Below are positions 49,116-61,590 of a stretch of 64,000 nucleotides of DNA, piece by piece. The translations under genes were made by a program, and so were the position numbers. Position 1 is the stretch's first letter. Every line of letters begins with the position of its first letter. The notes beneath the pieces are model-generated. The model saw only the letters and a list, made by a program, of their open reading frames with translations, was not told where the DNA came from and did no database searches. The DNA comes from Cephalopachus bancanus (taxonomy: Eukaryota; Chordata; Mammalia; Primates; Tarsiidae). Location: positions 620,001 to 684,000 of the forward strand of contig JAPVLO010000518.1 in the NCBI GenBank assembly GCA_027257055.1, in the 5' to 3' direction.

Positions 49116-50110
49116 ATACTATACCTACCCATTTATTGTACAATAAATACATGTATGCTGATTGGCAACTGTGGGTGACAGTGTATGTATGAGGGCTGAA
49201 ATGAGCTGTATTATACCAAAGTGTCATAAAGACGGAACAGAATTCAGAAATGGAGACTATGCATTATGCTAATAAGGTTTAATATGTAAAGACCATCAGT
49301 AAAAACAACCATATGCCATATTCTTTATTTTTATGGGATCTGGATGTATTGTGCATTCATCAAAGATGTCTCTACCCTCTTAACATTCATCAGCATGTTA
49401 TTTGTTTAGAAACTCAAGGTTTTTGTATGTGTTAACTGAGACTAATTTACAAACATTATGGATTTTACACATCATCTGGGACCATTCTTTACTATTTAGT
49501 GCCAGGACTAGGAAAGAGAAAAAAGGGAGAGCTGGAGGCTGGAGGCTCACTTTCCTGTATTACTGTTGCCATGGCAACTCCAGGCTCTTCTCTGATGAGC
49601 TGGAACTATCATTCAAAAAAACACTACATTTTGCATTTTTATTTTCTCTCATTGACTTTTTTGGTGTTTGTTTGTTTGTTTGTTTTTCTTATTTCTTATG
49701 ACCTATCACCAAACTACAAAGCAGTGAATAATCATCTTAGTTACTTTGGAATCACATTCATTGGTTTGTGTAATTCAAATTGTTAAAAAGACATGAAAAT
49801 TATGACTGTGTTTTCAATTTTAATTTATAATGTGTTATGCTTGAACTAATCATAGTGTTGGTTGGTTCTGAATTACGGCAAGATCAATCAACCACTGCAC
49901 CAATGACTAGGACCAAGCTTTCCGTCTAGGGAGGTAAACTGTGGAGGAGCAGGTTATCTATTTGAGTAGCAGAGTGATTATTTGTGTGTGTGATGTGGGT
50001 GAAGAAACTATGCATCTGTCCGTGTTACCCCAAAATATCACTCCTCTTGCTTGTCAGACGTGGTACCTGAAATGCCACTTTTCAAGCTTTTTTCTGTGGA
50101 TCTTGAAAGG
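49115..50110. other. Intergenic DNA with a (TTTG)n run
   Basis: A short (TTTG)4-5 run at about 49664-49687. Otherwise nothing recognised; overlapping 95-99 codon frames at 49402-49786 are low-complexity and Phe-rich. Confidence 0.45.
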
Positions 50111-50640
50111 TTTTCTTTAAAAAAATTGTTTGGTGTTAAATATAAGATACATATTTAGAAGTACATAAACCATAAATAATGTTTAACAACTACAGTAATT
50201 ATTAAGCAAACACCTGAGTAGCCTCCACTCAGATCAAAAAATGAAACTTTGACAGCATTCTCAAGAACTCTTCACATATCCCATCCTATTCACAGCCCCT
50301 TCCTGCTTTCCTAGGGGTAACAGCACTCCAGATATTTGCAGTAACAATTTCCTTTCTTTTTTTAATAGTGTTTCTAGCTATAATATATTTCTACACAACA
50401 TAATTACACTTTGCCTGTTTCCAAAAACTTAATATAAATGGAATTATGTTAAAGTATTATTTTATATCTTGCTATTTTGGTTCAACATTATATTTGTATG
50501 CGTTGTGGCATTCATTGGTGTAAATAGTATTCCATTGTACTCTATTGTTAATAGATATTTGGGCTTTATTTTCTTCATCTTTTGAATTGAGCATATAATT
50601 TTTCTACTTCAATCTTTTGTTGCAATGAATTACATTTTGA
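50110..50640 (-). mobile_element. Old L1 3' UTR fragment (L1M type), minus strand
   Basis: Plus-strand landmarks CACTTTGCCTGTTTCC, ATATAAATGGAATTATGTTA, TAGTATTCCATTGTACTC and AATAGATATTTGGGCTTTAT match the inverse of an ancient L1 tail. Confidence 0.65.
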
Positions 50641-50663
50641 TTGATTTTTTCTTTTCTTTCTTT

Positions 50664-50888
50664 CTTTTTTTTTTTTTTGAGTTGGAGTCTCACTTCTTTG
50701 CCCAGGCTGGAGTGCAGTGGCACACACGTTCAAGGCCAATGATACTTTCACCTTAGCCTTCCGAGTAGCCGGAACTACAGAAATGCACTACCATGCCCGG
50801 GCTGGTCTTGAACCCGCAGGCTCAGGCAATCCACTCGCCTAGGCCTCCCAAAGTGCTGGGATTACAGGCTGAGCCACTGAGCCCACCC
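50664..50888 (-). mobile_element. Alu, minus strand, with internal deletion
   Basis: A T run leads into GAGTTGGAGTCTCAC and ends near GGGATTACAGGCTGAGCCACTGAG. The GCTGAGCCAC and GGCAATCCACTC spellings match the lineage-specific Alus, but about 50-70 bases around the inter-arm linker are missing (junction near 50800). A 14-base duplication TTGATTGATTTTTT flanks it (50637-50650 and 50889-50902). Confidence 0.88.
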
Positions 50889-50902
50889 TTGATTGATTTT
50901 TT

Positions 50903-53485
50903 TAAGTTAACTCAGTCTTACAATTCCAAATTTTGCAACTGTTTTCATACATTGAGATTAGATTATTCTTCCTTTCTCAAACTATCCTTATTGAATTCTG
51001 GAATCAAGAATATGCTAGCCTCATCAAAGGAGCTGGAGATGTTCCCTCTGTATTCTCTGGAAAAATCTATGTCGGATTCATTTTATCATTGAATGTAGAA
51101 TTTTCTGGCAAAGTATTTGATTTCTGTCCACTTCCTTTGAGGCTGCTGAATCAAGGCTCAAGTTTTCTTAACGTTCCAATTATTAGCAAATACCCTCAGG
51201 GCAGCGTTGGTGCTCTGTGTCTTTTCTTACTCTCTGGAATTAGGCTTTCTCTCAGAATTTGGCCTGGTATTTCTCCACTATTTTGTCAATGTTTAAAAGC
51301 CATTTTTTAGTATTTGTATTTGTTTTTAAGTCTACATTTTTGTTTTCCAGTTTGAGGAAAGTAGGTCTGAATAAATGTTTATTTCTCTAGAAGAGTCTTC
51401 TATATAAGGCAAATGTGCTTTGAAGGGAAACTTTTTGAATACCTAATCAATGCATTTGATTTCACTGTGCTCTTGATGTGTTCTCACCTTTCCTGGTACA
51501 AAGGTGAAGGATATAAGGCCGAGGCCTTAGTGAGAGCAGGAAGACTGGGGAAGACTCTTACCTCCAGCTCTAACTTCTGCTGGACAGGTATTGCTGCTGT
51601 CCCATGACCCATTGCATTACCTTTTCAGGTCTGACTTCAATCTAACTTTAGTCTCTGAGGCCACCTGCTTACCCTGTTTATTTCTGCTTCTGCTGTGGGC
51701 CCAGCACCACCAGTCAGCACTTTACCCCTCTCTTCCACACCTTTAATCTGCATCACAGTTCATCAGTGTTTGCGACCTGTGAGGTCACTTAGTCTTTGAA
51801 GCTCAGATATTTCAATTCTAAAGAACTACATCCTTGAAGGAATTCAGATGACAGCTTGAAGAGTCATCACATGGTTCCATAGATATAGTAGACAACTCCA
51901 GAAACCACTCTGTACTTCAAAGGAGGGTACAGGATGTCTGCATCAGATGGATTTTCTGCATTATTGAAGTCATTTCCCTCTTATAAATTTCTTTCTACCC
52001 CACCACCAGTTCCTTTTGAGGATGTTTTACCCTGAATGTGAGAAACGTGACCTTTAGCCTCAGGCCCTCTCTAAGGGCTCTTTCCATGAGCCTTAAAGGA
52101 AAGTAGGTAATATAGAGAGGCCCAAGGTGGTAAAAAGGGGGAATAAATATATATCTGAGAGCCAGTTTTGCACATGGACTTTATGCCAGAAAGAAAGACA
52201 AACTTTTTCTCTTCACAAGCTATTGCAAGGCAAGCCTGTTTATGGCAAACCTTCAAGGAGTGCCATGTTGTTGAAATATATGGACCATTTCATTGTCCCT
52301 CTTGCTCAGGGCTTATTGGAGCCTGGACCAAATGTGCCTGAAATAACCATACAAATATCTATACACTTGCCTTATCTTGCCTTTCCCTTTATGTTTATCT
52401 CAAGTAGTAAACAGACAAATATTTTGAAAGTCTGTATTTAGAACTGAAATATCCTGATGAGTGAAAAAGTTATTAGTCTGGTTGTTGTCAGACCTGAGCA
52501 CTAGTCGTGGTGCTGTTACGTATTAGACGTATAACCTTGGGCGTTTTGATTATTTGGACTTCAGGTTTCTAATTTATTAGATGATGAAATTTGACTGGAT
52601 GATATTAAAAATGTTTTGGTTCTCAATGCAATTAAGATAACAAATCCACTTATAAATTCAAGAAATAAATAGATGAACAGTTGTCATTTGAGGTGGGCAT
52701 TTTAGTTTGGAACTATCAGCCTTGTGGGTATGCCTCATTCAGTTGTCTACCCAAACTCTGAGCTACCTATTAGAGATCACTGAGCTTCCAGATAGTAGGA
52801 GAGCTAGGGGCCCCCAGAAAGACATGATAGGTTGCTCTAGCTGCTAACAACACCCCAAAAGTTCTTTGTTTTCAGTGCTTACTTTGCAGTGCCATTTCAG
52901 ATATCTCTTGGATAAGCCCAGGTGTCTCCTAAGGACTTTATACCAGTCATGGTAGTAGCTTTGCTTCTATTTTAGCCAATCTGTTATGGTCTTCCAGTCT
53001 ACAACAGGATTGGCATGGACATGCATGCATAGTAACTTTTATGTGATATGTTTCTTTTAACTAATAGGGTAACATGAGATGGACTTGAATAAGGCATGAA
53101 AATCAGACACAAACTCAAGTGTGTAAGAAATATCATTCTTCTTTCTCTTTCATCTCTTTTAATATTTCATGTTTCATTCTAAGCCCTCATACTACCAGGC
53201 TGGCAGGAAACTCCACTATAGTTACTTTGGAGTTCTCCTCCCTGTCCCCCATCCTTCATTCTCATCCCTGAGTGGTACCAAGACCTCAGAAACTGTCAAA
53301 GAACATGGTCCTAGATTTGAAAAATGGGGAGGAGGCTACTCTGATCATCAGTCATTGGTTCATAAAGACGTCTTCACAGTTCTTCTGAGTTATTCATTGT
53401 CTCCTCTAGGTTCAAAAGCTCTCTGTTACTTTATGTCATCTACAGGTGAGGCCAGGAGAGGGAAAGCCTATAGTTTCCCTAGACC
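50903..53485. other. Intergenic DNA, mostly unrecognised
   Basis: About 2.6 kb. A weak MIR-like segment lies at 52455-52620 (TGAGCACTAGTCGTGGTGCTG, then ATAACCTTGGGCGTTTTGA). Overlapping frames of 99-129 codons at 50793-51310 and 53169-53558 have no recognisable domain. I see no splice-flanked exon. Confidence 0.4.
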
Positions 53486-53703
53486 ATGGTTCTTAATTGG
53501 GACAATTTTATCACCCAGGTTCATTTCGCAATATCTGGAGATATTTTTATTGTCATAACTAGGGGTGGGTGGATGCTACTGGAATCCAATGGGTGAAGTT
53601 AGGAATACTGCTAAATATCCTATAATGCAAGAACAGCCCCTTCCCCAACAAAGAATAATTCATCCAAAATATTAATAGGATTGAGGTTGAGAAACTCTGC
53701 CCT
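53486..53703 (+). mobile_element. MER20 (hAT-Charlie MITE)
   Basis: GGTTCTTAATTGGGACAATTT, CAATATCTGGAGATATTTTT, GGATGCTACTGGAATCCAATG, CTAAATATCCTATAATGCA and TTGAGGTTGAGAAACTCTG follow MER20 in order. Confidence 0.8.
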
Positions 53704-53862
53704 AGACCAGTGAACCTGGAGAGCTTTTGAAAAATACCTATTCCTGAGCCCAAACCAAATCATTTAAATCAGAACCTTTGAGGTAGACTTGGATATTGGT
53801 ATAAAAAAAAAATCTTCAAATGACCTGATATGTATCTATGACTGAGTGCCACTGCTTTGGAC
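53704..53862 (+). mobile_element. MER5A-like (hAT-Charlie MITE)
   Basis: The order GACCAGTGAACCTGGAGAGC, CTATTCCTGAGCCCAAACC, TTAAATCAGAACCTTTGAGG and ATATTGGTATAAAAA fits MER5A. Directly abuts the MER20. Confidence 0.65.
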
Positions 53863-54640
53863 AATCCATGAAGTTATTTCCCTCTGGGACTTGGCAGTTC
53901 CACCTACTATCAGAAAATAAAACACAAGTTCCCACTGTCCCAGGATCCATAGACTTCTCAGCTCTTCCCCATTTTTATCTATTTTTATCTGTATGCGTTT
54001 CTCTTTCCTCTCTCCTTCTTCCAGTCTAATGTTTTTACCTTACCCTCTTTCAATGGGCTTATGCTTTTAGAGATACCAGGTCCCACAGATTATTTTTGGA
54101 CTTTATGCTTGCCCTTTATTCTCCCTTAGGCAATGAAGCACAGAATTTACTGCTGAGTTAATAGAAGGAAATGGACAGGAACATGCTGTGGGGAAAAATA
54201 TGAACTAACATCTCCAAATATTATTCGGGGATATATTTCACAAACACTTTACAACTTCTTAAAAACCACCACTGTCATCCTCCACTGAAGCCCTTGAATA
54301 AGTTCTAATTGATTCCTTAAAAGAGATCCTTTCCAGTTTAAATTTTTATGGTTTTGTTGAATACTCATCTGGGTCTATAATTTCACATTTATAATTGTTA
54401 AGGGACAAATCTAATAGGCTATTTTGCCATCAACTTACACTCAACATGTCCAAACCAAATCCACCTGCTTCCATTTCTGAATTACCTAAAATACAATTGC
54501 ATTCCTCTATTATTCAAGGGTGAAAATGTAGAATCATCCTTGACAGCTACCTCTGCTCCATCTCCTGATTCTAATCACTTTATAAAGATCTTTTGACTCT
54601 TTAAGAAATATATATCTTATTCTTACCTCATTGTTTCAGT
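53862..54640. other. Intergenic DNA, nothing recognised
   Basis: No repeat family or exon text seen. Confidence 0.45.
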
Positions 54641-54930
54641 TTCACAGTTGCTACCATCATTCATGATTCTGTCATTTCAGGCATATGTTATTATAACACT
54701 TTCTATCATTCTTGGTTCAGATCTTTGTCACGTTCTATCCATTCTGTGACCAAGATATTGATGTTATTAAGACCCACTTTCACCGAGCCATTGTTTCTGC
54801 TCAATAATTTTCAAAGATTTCCCCTCTATGAGTTGGATCAATTCTAAACTCCTCTATGTTGCCTTCAAGTCCTCTATAAGTTGGATCTTTTATCAACCAA
54901 TCATCTATAAATCCATAAATCTGCTAACCC
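54640..54930 (+). repeat. L2 fragment
   Basis: TTTCTGCTCAATAATTTTCAAAG, a GGATCAATTCTAAACTCC block and CTTCAAGTCCTCTATAAG resemble the 3' region of LINE2. Confidence 0.6.
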
Positions 54931-57125
54931 AGCTAGTCTGTGAACTAACCATCACTGGCATTCGCTTTGGCCATTCCTAGAACTGATGATGCAGGTTGTT
55001 CTGTCATGGAGCTATGGCTGAGATTCTTGCCAGTGAGACAGGATGTCCGTTTCTTTAGACACAGAGATTTGGCAGTCAGAGTTCTGCATAGAGAACAGAG
55101 ATAAATTTTCAGGGGAAGGGGTATTGAACAATCACAGTAAGACTGAGCATTCAGGAATCTTCCTTACCAAGCCAAAAGAATAAATAAAAAAATATTGTCA
55201 CATCCTAGAGGCAACAACAGAGATTAGTACCCTTCTTAAAGACATAAAGCATGTAACCCGCCATATTATCATGTTATTCAGTAGTCTGGCCCCTGAAAAT
55301 TAGATATATCCTGTTGAATAAAGTGAACTACTGAAAACTCAACCAAGTTAGAACTGCAGTGTTAGATGTGGTATCTTAACTAGGGCAGATTAATGTAACC
55401 TAACTATGTGGTCTGCAGCCATTGAATGAATGAATGGCATTTTTAAAAATCCCTATCAGGAAAGAAGATCAGGAGTAATTTGTATTAATGTGGCATATAC
55501 AACAGAACACATTTATGTCTTGATCCGGGGCTATATTTCTTATTCTCTGTCATAGGGACATCATATGGGTCCCTATATCCATGAGATTGTGCTAATCAGA
55601 CTGGTTGAGCAAGACATAGTAAATATAATGAAGGCCTTGATAAAACACGCTACAGAAAGTAAGAGTCTGATGAAGGAGTTCAAAGTTCTGACTCCATTCC
55701 ATCAACTGGGGACAACTCTGAAGGAGCATCCCAACTCCACGGGATGAGCTGAGGCCTTGTTGCAGCTAGACCAGAGATCAGTTTCTACTCAGTCTAGTCC
55801 TGGTTTCTTCACTACCTTTCAGTTGTTATTTCATAGTGTACTCCTCAATAAGCATCCTGCAGAAAAAAATATCCCACTCAGAGTCTGTTTCATGGGCCTA
55901 AGGTAAAGTTATTAAACAGTGAGAAGTCAGTAGGTGATACCAGCTAGGAGAAGTAGTGGGTGGCAGACCCTGGTGCCTCAAAGTTCTAAGCTGGTATTTT
56001 GTGGGTGGGAGGAAAGAGAATGAATGGTCTACAAAGGACAATGAGAAGCAAGGACCACTTCCAATTCCAGTTGTACAAGAGTGTGGGAGGGAAAACTGCT
56101 TTCATCTGGGAGTCATGGGGGCATTGCCACCTTTTGGTAGAGAAAAGAAGGTGAAAAAACTGTTTAGAGAATATTGAGATTTTTCTGACGGTGGAGCATG
56201 AATTTCTGAGAACTGGTGGAAAGTAAAGGAGTAGGATAAAGCCCTAAGAGGGGGGATCATGCAGAACTGCTTGCAGATTAGAGTAGAGAGGGGGAGGAGA
56301 GATGCCCTGGTATCTTGAGCTTCTACTGGTAACTAAAGTAGTCAGGGATAAAGAACATAACGAGATTAATCCTGGGATTGTCAAGACAAAGCAGGCCAGA
56401 GAGCTATGCCTGTGGGTGGAGAGGACAGGTGAGGGCACTTCCAGGAACATGCAGAGAGTCGAGACCCCATCCCCTGCTGCCAAAGTTGATGGGAAGGCTG
56501 AGTGGTCTTCTAATCACCAGAAGCTCTGAGTTCCCAAGCTCTCTTCAATCTTACATAAGGGAGAAGCAGTGTTTGCTTAACTTGAAACTTCTAGCACATT
56601 TACAAGAGCAGGTGAATGATTTTATTATCTTTCTCACAGTCAGTAACTATGAGACATACACTTCCCATCATAAGATTCTTTTCCTTCCTAATCACTGATA
56701 TAGCATCAAATTAAAGATGTTTGGTTATAATAAGAGACTTCAGAAATTGAAGTCGTCAAGCAAAAAATATCCATGATAATCTCAGCTCCATTAAACATAC
56801 GTACACAAAGAAAACAATTATCTGCCAAGTGGAAAGTATAAATCATCAAGAAATTAAAAATATGTTCATAGTTTTAAGAAGCTGAGGTGAGGAATAAACA
56901 TAGGAAAATGAGTGGATTTAAATATAATCTTGGTGTTTTTTTCCATGATAAAGATATTTATGTTTGGTATTTGGAAAAAATGTTTCTTCTGGCAACTTTA
57001 ATGACTGCTGAACAAAGCCTTTACACTTTGTTCAAAGAATTTATCAAACATCTATGGAGAAAAGACCTTAATTCTATACCCGTTTTTCTCTGAGTAACCT
57101 GGGAAGGGGGGAGTGAAAATTATTG
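54930..57125. other. Intergenic DNA, nothing recognised
   Basis: About 2.2 kb. Frames of 60-106 codons at 55565-56698 overlap on both strands and show no domain. Confidence 0.45.
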
Positions 57126-57690
57126 ATGTATTCATTTATTCACAAAAAAATATTTATTTTGCACCTATTATATGCCAAGGCACTAAACTTAGTCTTGAAG
57201 ATAAAGCTATAGAGAAGATAGAGGTGTTCCGTCTCCTCATAGAACTGGGGTAAGTAGCCAGCTACAGAAAAACAGAAAGAGATAGGAAAATACAGAGACA
57301 ACTAGAGAGTAGTGTAATAGGTACTCATGAGGAAAGTGCAGGGGGTCCCTGTAAGCACATAGGAGGGGTCTTACCATAGGGTAAGTAGTAGTTGGAATAG
57401 TGAAATGACTAGAAAAAGCAGCAGAAGAAACAGCTTTTAGACAGAAGGAACAGCTTTCAGACAGCAGAAACAGCTTCTGAGAAAACTCAATGTAGAGGTA
57501 GGAGAAATCTCAGCAGACAGAAAACTTGAATTATTGGTGTGTGATGCAAGGAAGGGAGCAGTGAGGAGCTAGATTGTTAAAACAGGTAAAATAAACTTTT
57601 TGCTTACCTAGAGGGTAGTGGGTCATTAACCGCCATTTAAAATGGTTACTCTGACCACTCTGGAAAAAAAAAAGTATTTTAGAAAAGGCT
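57125..57690 (+). repeat. Ancient mammalian repeat, family uncertain
   Basis: Starts ATTCATTTATTCACAAAAAA and TTTGCACCTATTATATGCCAAGG, runs through purine-rich text and ends AATGGTTACTCTGACCACTCTGG. Similar pieces occur at 8390, 59250 and 62940. Contains a three-unit tandem of about 20-26 bases at 57420-57482 built on GAAACAGCTTTT. Confidence 0.5.
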
Positions 57691-57814
57691 TAGAGGGATT
57701 GGACTAGTTTAATTTTAAGATTTTGTTTTTCTAGCACAAACATTCTATGTTCTGATGAAATAAATCACATAGAACTTTCACAAGTAATCACTAAATCATT
57801 CAGAACAGCCATCA

Positions 57815-58050
57815 ATTATTATAATAAGAGCTAACATTTATTACAGACCTACTGCAGATCAGCACCTGTTCTAAACACTTTATGTCTATCAGTGCATTTT
57901 AAACTGACACCAATCTAATGACACATGTTCTATCATCATTATCATTACCTCTGCTTTACGAAGAAGGACAATGAGACACAGAGAGTATAATCAGTTAGAA
58001 AGTGACAAATGGATTTACAGTCAGGAAGTCAGATTTTAGTTCCCAGTTTA
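57815..58050 (+). repeat. MIR SINE
   Basis: AGAGCTAACATTTATTACAG, CTGTTCTAAACACTTTATG, ACGAAGAAGGACAATGAGAC, GTGACAAATGG follow MIR. Confidence 0.75.
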
Positions 58051-59250
58051 CACATTGGGCTGTAAATGAATGGTCTACTCTTGTTCTCATTATTTAGAAA
58101 TCTCATGTCCTACAGGAAGAATTTCCCAGGTGAAATGAGAAGGGTTCTCCCTTTGTAATCAGTGATGACAAACCTATAATCTGTACCCAGATTTGGGGTA
58201 CACTCCTGTAGGAAAATAGGAAAATATTCAAGCCAATTTCTTTCAGTGACTGTGTTCAGAGATCAATCTTATTAAGTAAATTGGGTGACATAAAGTTTTC
58301 ATAAAACTGCTCTCCCAATTCCACCACCACCAAATTTCAGTTGGTTAACCAAATGTTTCCTCTTTTAGAGTAATAAAATTGGGGAAGGAGAAGTGTAAGA
58401 GGCAATGTGAGCCTATGATCATGTTCTTTATAAATAATTAAATATATTTTTTTCTTTAACTAGGTGTAATTGCTCTTGAGTTTCAACTGAATTAAAGTGG
58501 CTTAAGTTAAGTAAATGAATTAAGTGTACAACAGATGGGAAGTCAGACTTTGCTATTCCAGGCTTGGTAACTGAATACATTATAGTTCTTGTCTAAAATT
58601 GCTATTAATAACAGTTTTAGAAAACTAGTAGTTTCTAGAAAACCTGGGTGGGTGTAGTGAATAAATTTCACATCCTTGTGATTTTCAGAGAAGAAATAGT
58701 TCCTGAAAATTGGTGGACATTAATATATTAATTAATAAATACACTAAGATATTAATTAATAAAAAACACCTATATTTTAACCTAGCAGCAATATTTCTAA
58801 CATATTCAATAGTTTGAACTTTTACATGTGGGTTCAGTTTGGGGAAACTTATCAAACTGATCTAGACTGGAAGTGCCACTTATTTCATTAATTAGTCTGG
58901 TAAAACATTATTCAAGATCTTAAGAGTCCATATTGTGTTTCTTTGTTTGTCATCTGTCTCCCTCTCTCACTCTTCATTCTCCCATTATTTTATCCCAACA
59001 AAGGGAACAAAGTGTTAGGGGTTCACACATTCAAAAACACATGCATCATACTTTATTATATCTAATCTAGAACGTGTCATATGTCACTTTTTGACCTACT
59101 GAAATCCTGTCCTATATGTTCTGTATGAGTTCAATTATTTTCACTGATTGTGCTTAGAAATTGATTTTAATGTACTTCCTTTGTTACAATCCTTAACAAG
59201 TTGGTATTTAGTGAACAACTTCCTTAATAATTCATGCACCTATTTGTTTG
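58050..59250. other. Intergenic DNA, nothing recognised
   Basis: AT-rich. A TTAATATATTAATTAATAAAT region at 58720-58765 contains a short imperfect repeat. No gene. Confidence 0.45.
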
Positions 59251-59420
59251 AAAACATTTAATTGAGTATCTACTACTATGTGTCACAAAATGTGTTAACT
59301 CTTGAGGATGCAAAAAGAAATAAGACTAGTTTTACTTACAAAGACTTTGTGATCCGGTAAGACAGATGTGATGGTGCAATGGTGAATGTAAGCCCAGGAT
59401 ACCAGTAGAGAGGAGAAAGA
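59250..59420 (+). repeat. Ancient mammalian repeat fragment, family uncertain
   Basis: TTAATTGAGTATCTACTACTATGTGTCA followed by GATGCAAAAAGAAATAAGAC has the same layout as the repeats at 8390 and 57125. Confidence 0.45.
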
Positions 59421-59449
59421 TGCAGAGTTTGAAATCCACCTTTCTATCC

Positions 59450-59945
59450 TGTATTAGTTTTCTATTGCTGTTGTAAGTAACTACCACAAAGTCGGTGACT
59501 TAAAACAACACATAATTATTATCTCCTAGTTCCAAGGTCAAAATATAAAAGTCTCAGTGAGCTACAGTCAAGGTGTTGGCAGGGTTGCATCCCTTCCGGA
59601 GGCTCCAGGGAACGATCTGTTTCCCTGTCTGTTCCAGCCTCTAGAGGCTGCCTGTCTTTCTTAGCCCGTGGCTCTCTTTCATCTTCAAAGCCAGAAACCA
59701 CATCACTCTGACTTCTGCTTCCATCTCCACTTCTTCTTTGACTTGCCGCTTCTGTTTCTCTCTTTCTTGTATAAGAATCTTTACTTTTGCATGGGGTTCA
59801 CCGTGATAATCCTGGATGATCTTCCCATCTCAATATTGTTAATTTAATCACATCTGCAAAGTTCCTTTTGCCATGTAAACCAGCACATTCACAGGTTCTG
59901 AGGATTTGGACATCAACATCTTTGGGAGCTATTCTACCTACCACT
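59450..59945 (-). mobile_element. MLT1-type MaLR LTR, minus strand
   Basis: Plus-strand TGTATTAGTTTTCTATTGCTG, TTAAAACAACACATAATTATT, GGAGGCTCCAGGGAACGATC, TCATCTTCAAAGCCAGAAACC, AATCACATCTGCAAAGTTCC and GGAGCTATTCTACCTACCAC match the inverse of this LTR type in full order. Confidence 0.75.
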
Positions 59946-60600
59946 GTCTCCAAGAAACCAGGGCTCCTCCAACAACCTTTCTTTCTGCTGCCTTTTTGTT
60001 TCCTGGTATTAGAACCCAATTTGCTCAGCAGTTAGGTGGGATTCCCCAGCCCTAGGGTATGAATCATTAGTCCTTTTCCTCTTTCCTTTAAATGAGACAT
60101 ATTATTTGAAGATGCAGTAGTCATCATGGAGTCATGAGACAAAAAAGCATGAATTAAAGACTAAGAGAATTACAATGAACTCAACCCTCCTGTTGAGGGT
60201 CATTGAACCAACGGCAGTAATAACCTGCCTCTGGATGTTCTATTGTATGAAAAAACCAAAATATGTTTAAGCTATTGTGATTAGATTTACTGTAACTTGC
60301 AGCCAAACACTGTCCTACTCAATGCACTTGAGTATTAGTCTATCATATCACTTTTCAAATTGTGGCAACAGTTTATATCCATCTTTTAAAGATGGGTGTT
60401 CTTAATGGCAAGAGTAACGTAACCTAGCAGACTGATGCCTGTGATAGACGATTCCCAGTGATCCAACTCTTAGATTCATATCGTTGTATAATTTCCTCCC
60501 CTTGGATATAGGATAGAACCAGTGGCTTGCTTCTAAAAGTTAGGGGGTGTCATTCTGAGATTAGGTTATAAAAGACATTAACTTTCATCTTGGTGGTTGT
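59945..60600. other. Intergenic DNA, partly repeat-like
   Basis: 60460-60600 (TTGTATAATTTCCTCCCCTTGG, then AACCAGTGGCTTGCTTCT and TAGGTTATAAAAGACATTAAC) resembles part of an MLT1-type LTR. The rest is not recognised. Confidence 0.4.
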
Positions 60601-60666
60601 TGTTGACTGGATGTTTGTGTCTCCCTAAAAGTCATATGAAAGGGGACCCATAAAAAACCAGAATTA

Positions 60667-60951
60667 GCCGGGCTCGGTGGCTAACCTGTAATCCCGTGCC
60701 TTTGGGAGGCTGAGGTGAGTGGATTGCCTGAGCTCGTGGGTTTGAGACCCGCCTAGGCAGTGAGACCTCATCTCTACAATAAATCAAAAAATCAGCCGGG
60801 CGTGGTAGCGCATGCCTGTAATTCCGGCTACTTGGAAGGCTGAGGCGGAAGGATCGCTGGAGCCCAGCAGGTCGAGGCTGCGGTGGCCGGGAGCGGCCAC
60901 TGCACTCCAGTCTGGGCGACAGAGTGAGACTCCAATTAAAAAAAAAAAAAA
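60667..60951 (+). mobile_element. Alu, lineage-specific, left copy of a composite insertion
   Basis: Begins GCCGGGCTCGGTGGCTAACC and ends CAGAGTGAGACTCCAATT plus an A run. On its left is CCAGAATTA (60658-60666). The same word does not follow its A tail, but does follow the tail of the next Alu. Its B box is decayed (GGTTTGAGACC). Confidence 0.93.
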
Positions 60952-61297
60952 GATAAAAACATTGTTTTGACTTGACTTCTTTACAAGTTAGTTGAAATTG
61001 TTTCCCGTTTTGTCACAAATCCCTTTGAATAGGAAGCTTTTTCATTTAAAAAAAGAAATTGATCGTTTAATATTTTTTAAAAGAATTTTTCTCTGCATCA
61101 AAACATTTCTAAAATTTCACTTTAGGGTTACTAGGGCTAAGTGACACATATCATGTACATCTTTCTAGGCCATACAAATATTCCACAATACATTATGACT
61201 GTACTGCACTTTTATTTAACCTCCCTTCCTTGTCATTTATTAAATTTTCCCTTCCATTCTCAGCTATTTTAAACAATAGTTTAAATGCTTACTGGCA
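60952..61297. other. Spacer between two Alus, origin unknown
   Basis: About 346 bases of AT-rich sequence that I cannot match to mariner or any repeat. It has several T runs of four or more (for example 61069-61077). It lies inside the block bounded by the CCAGAATTA duplication. Confidence 0.7.
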
Positions 61298-61590
61298 GCC
61301 GGGCTCGGTGGCTCAGCCTGTAATCCCGTGCCTTTGGGAGGCTGAGGTGAGTGGATTGCCTGAGCCCACGGGTTCGAGACCCGCCTGGGCAGCGAGACCT
61401 CATCTCTACAATAAATAAATAAAAAAAAATCAGCCGGGCATGGTAGCGCATGCCTGTAATTCCTGCTACTGGGAAGGCTGAGGCGGAAGGATCGCCGGAG
61501 CCCAGCAGGCGAGGCTGCGGTGGCGGGAGCGGCCACTGCACTCCAGTCTGGGTGACAGAGTGAGACTCCAACTCAAAAAAAAAAAAAAAA
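61298..61590 (+). mobile_element. Alu, lineage-specific, right copy, youngest-looking
   Basis: Begins GCCGGGCTCGGTGGCTCAGC and ends in a long A tail at 61575-61590. Its pol III B box GGTTCGAGACC (61371-61381) matches the consensus exactly, unlike the two sister copies. Middle linker is (AATA)n-like. The sequence right of the tail, CCAGAATTA (61592-61600), repeats the left flank of the other Alu. Confidence 0.93.

Noticed and set aside
53169..53558. 129-codon frame as a possible host exon
   Set aside because: No domain, no convincing splice sites, and the end runs into a MER20 copy.
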